Source: Tubiluchus corallicola
Lineage: Eukaryota > Priapulida > Priapulimorpha > Priapulimorphida > Tubiluchidae
Direction of reading: 5' to 3'
Assembly (NCBI GenBank): GCA_030141605.1
Contig: JAQGDQ010000075.1
Location: 250,001 to 310,000 of the forward strand
Length of the DNA: 60,000 nt
The notes under the pieces: model-generated
Told to the model about the DNA's origin: nothing
Seen by the model: the letters and a program-made list of their open reading frames with translations, nothing else
Database searches by the model: none
Made by a program: the position numbers and the translations under genes
Shown here: one piece after another, positions 50,640-60,000 of the stretch
Numbering within the stretch: position 1 is the stretch's first letter
Layout: every line of letters starts with the position of its first letter

Positions 50640-53183
50640 CCCTTGCATAAGAAACCAAAATCCATTTCTACAAGTAAAACGCGCACATCCAAATCGCGGA
50701 TGAATCAAAATTTAGTAAATCTGTTGAACGATGTTTGATTTAAAAAAAATCTTCAATGACACAAATAAGGCGTCATTTAAATGATGACTTTATTAAAATC
50801 GCTCAAAATAACTTTAATAAAATGGTTAGAAACACTAAAGACGATCTTTTAAACAAGAGGATATAGCTAAAATGGAAGTGAATGGCCAAGTTTTGGTTTG
50901 GAAGCAAATTCAAAATATGAGCCCACGTAAAAAGGAAATGATATTTTGAACTTAGTAGTTGTTGAGGTGAGTAGTTTTCAAGTAATCTTCTGGAAATTGG
51001 GAGAATATGGAGAACAAATTTTAAAAATCTTTTTACTAAAATTAATATTCCCCCTGGAATCTACAATAATACCTGTTATTGCCAGATAATTCGTAATGAT
51101 TTTTGAAGCAGTTCAAAACCATGCGATAAAGTCTGCATTTGCAGACAGATCATGTATAAAAGAAAATTTGTTATACGAGCCATTCATTGAAAGCGAAATA
51201 AAGAAAGTTTTGTTTAACATTAATAATAATAAAGCTACTGGTATGGACGGTCTGCCCAATAAAGCTTTAAAGAAGGATAGTGCTTTAAAACATTTGTGAA
51301 ATCTTTTCTCAAGACACTTTTCGAACGGTCTTACAATCAAAATATGAAACAGGGCAATTACAAGCTAATTCCTAAATGGTCCAATAAGGACCTACGTGTA
51401 CCTTTAAATTACAGAGGCATAAGTTTATTTTCTTCAGCTTCTTGATTATATAGTTCTGTATTGAAGAATAGGCTTGTTAATTTTCTGGAAACAAATAATT
51501 TATTAATAGATCAGCAGAACGGATTCAGAAGATCATGTTCTTATACAGAGACCACGTTTTTGTGTTGGCATAAATCGTATCTAACTCGTAGTAACTAGTA
51601 AATTATTCTTTGCCTTTTAAATCATTGTACGATAGCCCACAGTCCAATGTTAAACTAAGTGGAGATTTGTCGGAATGGTGTTCTACTGATTTAGGGGTAA
51701 AGCATGGTGATAATGTATCCACAACTTTATTTGCGGTTTATGTTAATGATTTAGCAATACAATTAAATAAATTTAATTTTGGCATAAATATAGACGATGA
51801 TTTGTACATTAATGAACTTTTTATATGCAGTTGACATAGCTATTTTAACAGAATCTCTAGAAAAATTACAATCTATGTTGGATATAGTTGAAAGTTACTG
51901 TTACCAGTGGCATTTAAGTCTTAATGAAGAGAAAGACAATATTGTACATTTTAGAAAGAAGTCCGAAATTGTAACAAATTTTCATTTTAAATAAGGTAAT
52001 AAAACTCCCATGGTTATGTCTGATTATAAATACCTGGGAGTAGTACAAGAAGCATTTCTCACCTTCGAATCGGTTGTAACCATAATGTCTTACTCTGAGC
52101 GCGCACTGGCAGCAGTCATTTCAAAACTGCATACTTTCAAAGGCCTGTTCTTTAGTACTTACACTAAGCTTTTTGACGGCGTGAGGGGATTCAAAGAATT
52201 TGACAAAATTAACGCAGTTCAGAAGAAAGCTCTTAGATCTTTCATGGGCTGTTATAGATTTATAGATATACACCTAAGTTAGCTAACACCGTAAACATAC
52301 GCAGGAAAACTGAAATGTTACGTTTGGGGCACATATTTGTTAATACGGATTTAGACAGATCGACAAAGAAAATTTTATTTGGGATCAAAACCATTTGTTA
52401 ATTGCGGCATTAAGAACTGGAGTTATAAAACGAATAAGATTTTCGCCGAATACGGGCTACCCAGATGCGTGTATCTAATTTGCAAACTATAATTAGCATT
52501 CCCCATTACTAAAACAAAGTGTTAGTAAAATATAAGAAAGAGTGGTTACGAAGTGGACCATAAATCCAAATTAAGATTATTTAAACTATTTACATGAATG
52601 TAGCCATGACAAGAGCTCATCGGTCATTGTTGTTACAGTTTACTGGGTGTGGTGTTTTACCTTTGCGCATGCAAACTAGCAAGTTTCAACAAACTGACTT
52701 ACCTAAACAATAGAATTCGTTTATTAAGTGAAGAATTAATGTTTTACAGAATGTTCTCTTTATGATGATTATAGAGATGATCTGTATGTTAGATGTTGTA
52801 TTAGAAAAGAAGATTTTCACAGTTTGACAATTTGGGCGGAAATTATTTTTAATTATGACAGAAAATAAAATAAAAGAAAAGCAAAATGTGTACAAAAACG
52901 TTATGAGAAAAGACAGAAAGAATTATATAAGTAATCATCGTTCTCCTAATTTCTACATGATTGAATAGAACGTGTGGTATTAGTTGTTTGATTGAACGCC
53001 GTACAGTAACGATAGTCACGTAGTAGCACACTAACCAGCTTTCTTTACGATAGTAATGTACGTGCATTTATTGCAATAGTGTTACTGCAATTGCAATTTT
53101 GTTGTTACAATAAGTTCTGACTGATATAAATTAAAATAATAATAGTAAATGCCATAATAAGTCCCACTATAATAAACAATTTC
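50640..53183 (+). pseudogene. LINE remnant 3 (non-LTR element) with 3' untranslated region
   Basis: The longest LINE relic here. A linker segment resembling NNFNKMVRNTKDDLLNK is near 50810-50860. The finger block EIKKVLFNINNNKATGMDGL lies at 51195-51254 and NYRGISLFS at about 51408. QNGFRR is near 51514. Domain 4 FAVYVNDLAIQL is at 51733-51768. The YADD box is altered to YAVD (51824-51835), replacing an essential aspartate. A thumb YKYLGVVQEAFLTFES follows (from about 52027). The C-terminal region HRSLLLQF...LPLRMQTSKFQQTDLP is at about 52620-52710. Stops and shifts separate all parts. A non-coding end runs to AATAAACAATTTCC (53171-53184), directly against the CTA array. It is an inactive copy. 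Confidence 0.88.
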
Positions 53184-53263
53184 CACTACTACTGTCGCTG
53201 CTGCTGCTACTACTGCTACTACTACTACTACTGCTACTGCTGTTGCTGCTGCTGCTGCTGCTG

Positions 53264-53310
<47 letters not shown>

Positions 53311-53338
53311 GCTACTACTACTACTACTACTACTACTG

Positions 53339-53428
<90 letters not shown>

Positions 53429-53470
53429 ACTACTAATACTACTACTACTACTAATACTACTACTACTACT
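53184..53470 (+). repeat. (CTA)n array with CTG units
   Basis: Mixed CTG/CTA units become mainly CTA/ACT for about 280 bp. The array directly follows the AATAAA-containing 3' end of LINE remnant 3. The polyleucine frame is an artefact. Confidence 0.97.
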
Positions 53471-55127
53471 GAATCAGGAAACTAGTTCGCTAAACTTAAT
53501 AGCCCAAACTTCTTTTAAAGCCATACAATTAACACTAATAAATTCTGCAGCGAATTACGTCTAAGGCTGGTACTTTTTTCCTGGATGTGAGTCTTGCTGT
53601 ATGTTACAGTATGTACCTTTTCGACCCTGTTTATACCTTTATTTGTAATCTTTATTGCTATGAATAAAACTTTTTAAATTCCGTATAAGGATTGCGGACC
53701 TTATCAGAATATCATATAAGTATAAAATCATTAACTGTTAACTGATTTTCGAGAATTCTAGATTACGCTTTTGCAAACAAGCCGTCTTGCGACAAGAAAC
53801 AATTATAATTTTGTTGTGTTCAATGGCTTTAAATTGAGAGCTGTTATATTTTAAGAATTTCTCTTATAGTGTGTACACATATATTGCATTCAAGACCAAA
53901 TATTAACCTTTTCGCCTTACATAAAGAATTGGGGGGGGGGGTGAGATAAGACTGCTTTCGTCACAACTCAGTTGCGGAAGCAATTATATATAGATTCTTT
54001 GTCAGCAAAATAGTGCTCTAATTTTTTAACATTGAAAACTTCTTTTCATGTACGCCTACGGTATTTATGAAACAACAGTATATTAAAATATAAAATACTT
54101 CACAGGTGTGCAAATAATTTTAGAAAGTATAAAAAGCAGATCTTTAGATAAAATAAATAAAGCTTAGTAAGTAAGGCTCTTAGACTACTCGTGAAGTAAC
54201 AATTTCGCTTTTGAAATGAAAATTACTGTTTTCATTTTCGGTTTTTGTAATACCAGAAGCCGTAATTGAATACATACATATTACAGAGTCACAAAATTAT
54301 ATGAGGCAGATGAGACCTAAAGTAAGCTGCACTGTAAAAGAACGAAACAGGAAATGTTTACTACCTCCCCCCCATGTAGAATATTTACGATACAAGCAAA
54401 CAGTTAAACCATTCAAAGTTCATTTCATATTTTTCAAACCAGAGGTTTACATTTAAAAATGCCTGTACATTTAAAAAAACACTGTGTGTGTTGTGGAAAT
54501 TGTGGCAAGCAACGTGTTGTGAAAATTTACACTCTTCAGTGTTAACATTGCATAATATTTATTTTCCGATCGTTAACCGTCGGACGTCAGACACGAAAGG
54601 TACAAAAATCACGAAAAGATTACTCACTCGCAACAGTATAGTACAGCATTAATTTGTCGACTGAAAAGACCAATAAAGTGTTTTATTGCATAAAAACAGA
54701 ACTTGTTCGTTGCTACAACAAAGAAACAACAGACAACCATCACAGCTGGCCACCAAATGACGCGTGTTGAATGTGGGCAAGCGCGTATACGGTACGCAGT
54801 TTGAAAGCGAGTAGCGCATTGTGGAAGGAGGAGACGTGGTACCCATCTAAGCTAGTACGTCAGCTTAGCGTGTTGGCGGTACATAGTTCATAATTAAACG
54901 TTTTTGGGGTTTTATCGTCTGAAAGTTAATTTTAAGGTATTTTAAGGCACAAATTTAAATTTTTTAGCTAAAACATTAAACTACACCCAACATGTTACTA
55001 GTGTTGTCCTTCCCTTTAAAAACATTAGATGCTAAAATACTAATTTTGATACTAAAACACATTTCTCTATGGCGACATTTAAGTGGGGCAATGAAAGTTT
55101 AAAGTTCAAAGTTTAAACTTGCGCATC
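53471..55127. other. Unannotated sequence
   Basis: No gene recognised. A run of 11 G lies at 53931-53941. The part from about 54700 to 54880 is GC- and CpG-richer (for example AATGACGCGTGTTG, GCGCGTATACGG) and could be a promoter-like pocket, but shows no coding pattern. Confidence 0.4.
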
Positions 55128-55345
55128 AACGTATCATCATCGCCATCATCAACATCGTCATCATCACCATTATCTGTTACTGCCCCCTAGTCTAAGTCAT
55201 TACCATAACACCACCACCATCGTAATAAACATCTCCATTGTTAACATATCACACCACTGCTATCATTATTACTAAAATCATTGTTGCCAACGCTATTACC
55301 ATTTTCGTTGTCATCGTCTCCGTCATCATCGTTATCTTCTGATTA
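55128..55345 (+). repeat. Degenerate CAT/CAC/GTT trinucleotide tract
   Basis: ATCATC, CACCACCACC and GTCATC words are scattered at high density, which is a decayed trinucleotide repeat. The open frames here are low complexity. Confidence 0.7.
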
Positions 55346-56274
55346 TCTTCATCGCATTTTGGCTGACGGCATATCATTAAATGAAAAAAACAGAGCTTCT
55401 CTAAGGATATTTGCCGCAAACAGATTCTTGCAGTATATATACAATGGGTTTTCGCTCTCATAGGTCTCATTCGGCAAAAGCTTATTTAGGAATAGTATCT
55501 GTTTGATACTTTGAGGAGCATGTTATCTTTTTAAGTAAAAGAAACATTAAACGAACAGCGAGAATGATGCATGTATTAGTTGTATTGTCGCGCAGGTGCT
55601 GCTAATCTTATTTATGAGTACCAGTGCATTAAAGACAAACGAGAAAATATATTACGACAAGCAGGACTACGACCAAGCTAGCCTAAGAATAATGGTAATT
55701 GAGGACGCAAATTCGCAAGGGAAATTCTTGAAATGGCACAGATTGCTTCACGAGTGGCGTACGTAAAACTGGGATGCAGTTGATTGAAATTGCAAGTGTT
55801 TCCAAGCAGTGAGCATCCAAGGTGAGTAATGGCGCACAACTTATTAAATGCCTTTGTTGCGTTAACATGGCATATTTACAAGCTGCGGTATGTTAAAGTT
55901 TGAAAAAATCGGATGCTAAAAGCAATTGTATTTTAGCAGGCTACTAATATGCTAACATCCTCCGCGGACAGGATGAGCCAACACTTATAGTTTCACCCCA
56001 GAATTAAATGCGGAATTTCATCCCCACATTTTATCCCGGGATTTCTCCCTGATCATTGTACGCAACTTTGCACAGTTCGAACAAAGCTACATTGTCTGTC
56101 ATTAGTGTCAAATTCCATGTGAATTTTTAGTAAGATAATAGAACAATCTTTACACGTTAGAAAATCTGCCCAGCCGCTTGATTAGGTGATATATATATAT
56201 CCTTATAGAAACTTATGAATTTAGTGGGTAACGGAAGACCTACAAGTCAGCTGTAACGAAGTTTATAGCTGTTT
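55346..56274. other. Unannotated sequence
   Basis: No gene or element recognised. Confidence 0.45.
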
Positions 56275-56940
56275 CTTAATTATAGTTTTAATTTTTATTT
56301 AATTCAGAACACATAGCACTATATTTACAACAAACATAAAAATTATTGATAAAATATGTTAAAAATTACTAACTAAAAATCTATAATACATATGAAAAAT
56401 ACCTTGCCTAAAAATGTGCAACTAAAAGTCAAAAGCATAATATGTTTCGCCAATTTTTAAAAAATGGAGACTCAAATAAAACAGCAGATTTTATACAGCC
56501 ACAAACTAGAATGTCATTTTTAATTGCAAGAATGCGATTTCTTAAACTATAGCAACTCTTCCTCATTAATACTTTAAAGTGTGGACATGTATAAAATGTC
56601 TCCAACCTAATTCGTCATATTTAAAAAAAATTACTGAAAGCAACATTATACGCCGATCTGAGTTTTGCAATGTTATGTCGCCTATAAGATATCCATATGA
56701 TGTTATACGCTTTGAACAAGACACTTTTTACTTCCTTTGAACAATAAAAAAATTAATTACATAGCTTATTATTAGTTATTGGGTAGAATAATCTTAACTG
56801 GTTAGCAATATCTACGTCGTCACTATAATCATCAGATAATATGTGCCCCTGATATTTTTCGCTTTTGCTGACGTTAATTAGTTTACCATTAAAAAAACTT
56901 TTCCAGTTACAATATTTCGCGTCCTTTCGGCAAAGCTGGC
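56275..56940 (-). pseudogene. LINE remnant 5, 3' part (minus strand)
   Basis: The minus-strand frame 56998-56753 contains the thumb of a non-LTR reverse transcriptase: FNGKLINVSKSEKYQGHIL, then DDYSDDVDIANQLRLF. The following sequence, after stops, continues with CSKEVKSVLFKAYN and IAKLRSAYNVAFSNFFK-like blocks, the usual C-terminal connection of such elements. The 3' end trails into A-rich sequence near 56280. The 5' side is cut off abruptly at about 56935, where the GTACCGTA-rich cluster starts. The catalytic core is absent, so this is a truncated, inactive copy. Confidence 0.75.
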
Positions 56941-57062
56941 AGTACGATACGGTACGATAATTCGTACCTCTAAAATATACCGTACAGTAATTCCGCACCG
57001 TACCTACAAAATCGAATCATACCGTACTAGTACGATAAAATATCGTACCGTAATTTCGTGCC
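56941..57062. repeat. GTACCGTA / TACGGTAC-rich cluster, locus 2
   Basis: About 120 bp in which GTACGATACGG, CCGTACAGTAATTCCG, ACCGTACTAGTACG and TCGTACCGTAATTTCG occur in both orientations, making it strongly palindromic. The core word CGTACCGTATCG on the minus strand is shared with 32646-32700. It borders the truncated LINE remnant 5. Confidence 0.6.
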
Positions 57063-57885
57063 AAGTTCATGTAGGATCTACTATAAAAATATAAAGAGTA
57101 GCAAAAAAGTTTATGAATTTATGAGTACTATAAAAACAAAACTCCTGTTTTAACTTACATACTATTTATTTTAGATTACAAAAGCTACACAATACAGGCT
57201 AATGAGGCTATGCTGTTATATTATATACAAAAGCAGTCTGATGATCTTTTGCACAGATCCGCAAAGTTGACAAGACTCGCCCCTGACGCACACCATTAAA
57301 CATTTTAAAATCTTCAGATAGACTACCCCATCTCACTCTTTTTGATGGAGTACTCACGCAGATAGAGGGGTTTTAATCACGTGAAACCATTGTTTTTAAT
57401 TAAAGGCTTCACATAATAAGCCAATGTAATGTAATCGTTGTAATAATGTGTATTTTCTTTTGCCTGTCCTGCAAATGACAACATAAAAACTTTATATATG
57501 AAAACGATTTGTAAAACAATTTTAGAAAAAGCGACTTGTTAAAGTAAGCAAAACGCTACAGTTTTATAGCGACATTTCCTTTCTAACTGCTCTATCATTA
57601 TTCATGTTAATCTCGCAAAGCAAATGTCAAAAGACCATTTTGCCAGCTATTTCAGTTCAGTTTATGTTTTGTACAAAGTAGATATGACACCTCAAGCCAA
57701 ATATTTTATGAAATTAAAACGTAAAATAGAAGAACTCAGAATCGAACGATAAATTTATAGGACTTCACAGACAAAATTTTTGTCTTCTTTGCTTAACATC
57801 ACCATTCAAAACAGCTTCTGTCTCACAAGTGCGAGTGAAAATGCAAAATTCAGGCAAAACATATTGCGCCTTTTAGGCAACTTAC
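57063..57885. other. Unannotated AT-rich sequence
   Basis: No gene or element recognised. Confidence 0.45.
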
Positions 57886-58211
<326 letters not shown>

Positions 58212-59469
58212 ATTTATTGACCAAAATTTTCTCAAATATACTACATACTAGCGGGGTAACAACCAGCTAGATGACAAATTTCAGTCCAAAATTATATTGT
58301 TTGCGGGTACAGCGACATAGCTCCAACAAAACGTGTCAGGCAAAAAAGTGAGACGATGTTAATCACTGTCTACTTTGCGTAATAGTTCATAACAAATGAC
58401 ACAAGCTAGTTCATTTTCAAAGAATTCTGCACAGTCTCAGAAGTTTGTGTTACAATAATTATTCCTAACTTGTTCTGTTAGTGGGCATTCACTAATAATA
58501 TGGATTTCTGTTGTATTGCACCACAGTCACTCTGGTTCTCGTCTCCACCGTCCAGCTTCTATTCGAAGGTTATGTGACTGCAGACGAAGCCTTGTAAAAG
58601 CAATACGATGCTGCTCAAGAGTTCTGCAAGGAATTATAGAAGTCTTTAATTCTGTGTTTAGCAATCTATACGTTACGCGCTTAGTGGAATCACTTCTTTC
58701 TACAGATGCAACCAACTCTTGCTTACTCCTTTTTAGAAAAACAGCTTTGTTGCTCGGTAATTCATACAAACATTTCGATAACATCCCGTTAATAGCTCTG
58801 TTAATATTCAATGCAGTCGTTAGAGACTCAGAGACTCGTGTTTCTCTGGTTCAGAAGACAGTGTAGACCACATATTAATCTGGCGTGCTGTTAACCACTC
58901 TTTAAATGAAGGATATCCACTTTCTATTTGGACTAGGTTGTTGCACGTGCTTGCTCTCACTGATAAAAGAGACTTCAAAAGTTCTAGATATGTTGACTCT
59001 GCTATAGTATACCTCAAATTGGAGTTCCAGGTTTCAACGTTGTAAAAGACGCCAGCCAATAAATCCAGTACCTTTTTCAGTCACTGTTTTTGTACAGAAA
59101 AACATGAAATTTGTGGACATGCTGCCCTTTAACCTCCAAGTGCTCTTTTGCCATTGCGCTTACTTTTTCATCAGCAGTAATTACCGCACCTAGATATACA
59201 TAATAGAAAGTGTGCTTCACAGCTAATCCGTCGACAACAAGCAACTCTCGATCCCGATTACTGCCGTTAACAACCATAAACTCTGTCTTGCTTTTGTTTA
59301 CATCCATGCCGAATTGAGTACAAAAATGTAACAGGACCCTCAATTTATCTAAACATTGTTGGCGAGAAGTTGCCATAATAGCTGTATCGTCTATAAATAA
59401 TAATCCTAGGTTTCCTAGTCAACCATTCGGTCCTGAATCCTTCAGAGCACGCCCTAGTGAATTACTGTA
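58212..59469 (-). pseudogene. LINE remnant 4 (minus strand), 3' half
   Basis: Reading down from 59469, an RT segment ends in the catalytic box FIDD (59386-59397), which keeps both aspartates of the usual YADD. An in-frame TGA lies seven codons before the box. DVNKSKTEFMVVN (about 59300-59260) and YLGAVITADEKVSAMAKEH (about 59205-59140) form the thumb. Further frames hold a GVFYNVETWNSNLRY segment (59055-59010) and a C-terminal IAFTRLRLQSHNLRIE block (about 58600-58550), followed by an SECPLTEQVRNN-like zinc-knuckle remnant. The 3' untranslated region ends in CAATAAATC at 58212, then the trinucleotide array. The 5' part is interrupted at 59469 by the Tigger-like element. It is inactive. Confidence 0.85.
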
Positions 59470-60000
59470 CAGTGTTCCCTCGCTACTTCGCGGTTCGTTT
59501 ATCGCGGACTCGCTGTTTCGCGGGTTCTCAAAAATATTAATGTAAAATATTTATCGCGGTATTTTCGCTGTTTCGCGGGTTTTTGCGGTACTCCGTCTAA
59601 AGTATTTTTGCACATGCGTAGTATGTATTGTACAGTAATGTATAGATTTGATGAATTTTGCACAAAAAAATCACAAAATGTATAAAAATATATCAAAAAT
59701 ATTAATTCTAACATTAAAAGAATATTATAAATCATAAAATTAACATTTACAGTAAATAGTGCATTTATTCGGCGGATGAATACACACCAAAAACGAAATG
59801 TAGTACTTGCGCCGGCTTGAGATGCTACTTGCCGACGTGAGATTGTACACAACACAAGATTGGTTGATTGATGGAAAGCGACCAAGCGAACATTTAAGTA
59901 AAGTTTTTAAAAAGGTACATGTACAGTATGGGAAAAGTTATTAAGGGAATGTGAAAGGGTTATGTATAAGAGTGTGGGGAGGGTTTATAAAGATTTAAAC
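59470..60000 (+). mobile_element. Tigger-like DNA transposon end, continuing past the window
   Basis: After a TA dinucleotide at 59468-59469 the sequence starts CAGTGTTCCCTCGCTACTTC and continues with repeated TCGCGG and TGTTTCGCGGG words to about 59590. This start and the TA target match my recollection of TcMar/Tigger-type terminal repeats. The remainder is AT-rich with no intact transposase frame; a 128-codon minus frame (59499-59885) has no DDE or helix-turn-helix pattern that I recognise. The other end lies outside the window, so autonomous and non-autonomous forms cannot be told apart. It sits inside the RT frame of LINE remnant 4. Confidence 0.7.

Overview
This window looks like nuclear DNA from an animal, most likely a marine invertebrate with a large, repeat-rich genome. 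The sequence is AT-rich and non-coding. It holds decayed non-LTR retrotransposons, a TTAGGG-type interstitial telomere tract, a Tigger-like DNA transposon end, an LTR, and many long microsatellites. I see no operon-like gene packing, no rRNA, no intact tRNA and no CRISPR array. The species cannot be fixed from the sequence alone. I found no complete, recognisable protein-coding gene of the host, and nearly every long open frame is the translation of a simple repeat.

Layout. 1-13 kb: mostly unrecognised intergenic or intronic sequence with a compound tetranucleotide array (5928-6073), a CpG-rich pocket (about 7140-7700), a paired CRE-like motif (9071-9101) and small tandem repeats. 13-16 kb: a possible first coding exon (ATG at 13107, GTAAGT-type donor at 13132), a degenerate 20-22 bp minisatellite, LINE remnant 1 (plus strand), two TC arrays and a tRNA-like SINE relic. 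17-26 kb: a CCA/CAT array, a TGTTA...TAACA LTR inside a 250-bp direct duplication, two oppositely oriented 15-bp minisatellites, a dispersed repeat, a 40-bp tandem repeat and degenerate telomere repeats.

26-35 kb: a 49-codon open frame, AAAC/GA/GACA/AAT/ATT arrays, a near-perfect 85-bp hairpin, an 89-bp direct repeat and a mirror-ordered CTGT-CTAT-CTAG-CTAT-CTGT array. 35-41 kb: a 41-codon minus-strand ORF for a single-pass hydrophobic peptide downstream of a strong 3' splice-site-like sequence, LINE remnant 2, and a 730-bp GA array with higher-order structure. 41-50 kb: mostly unrecognised AT-rich DNA, a CACG tract and a regular 16-bp minisatellite. 50-60 kb: LINE remnant 3 with an adjacent CTA array, a CAT-rich tract, minus-strand LINE remnant 5 cut off at a GTACCGTA-rich cluster, and minus-strand LINE remnant 4. 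The 3' end of remnant 4 runs straight into a 326-bp trinucleotide array, and its reverse transcriptase is interrupted by the Tigger-like element that runs off the right edge.

The recognisable content is dominated by mobile elements and their by-products. At least five LINE copies, all broken, are present, and three plus-strand copies carry changes in the catalytic YADD box. Two different LINEs end next to arrays of the same TAC/ACT trinucleotide just after an AATAAA-like motif, so some of the large microsatellites may have grown from retrotransposon 3' tails. The best candidates for undescribed biology are the 41-aa transmembrane micropeptide ORF, the 85-bp hairpin, and the minisatellite families.
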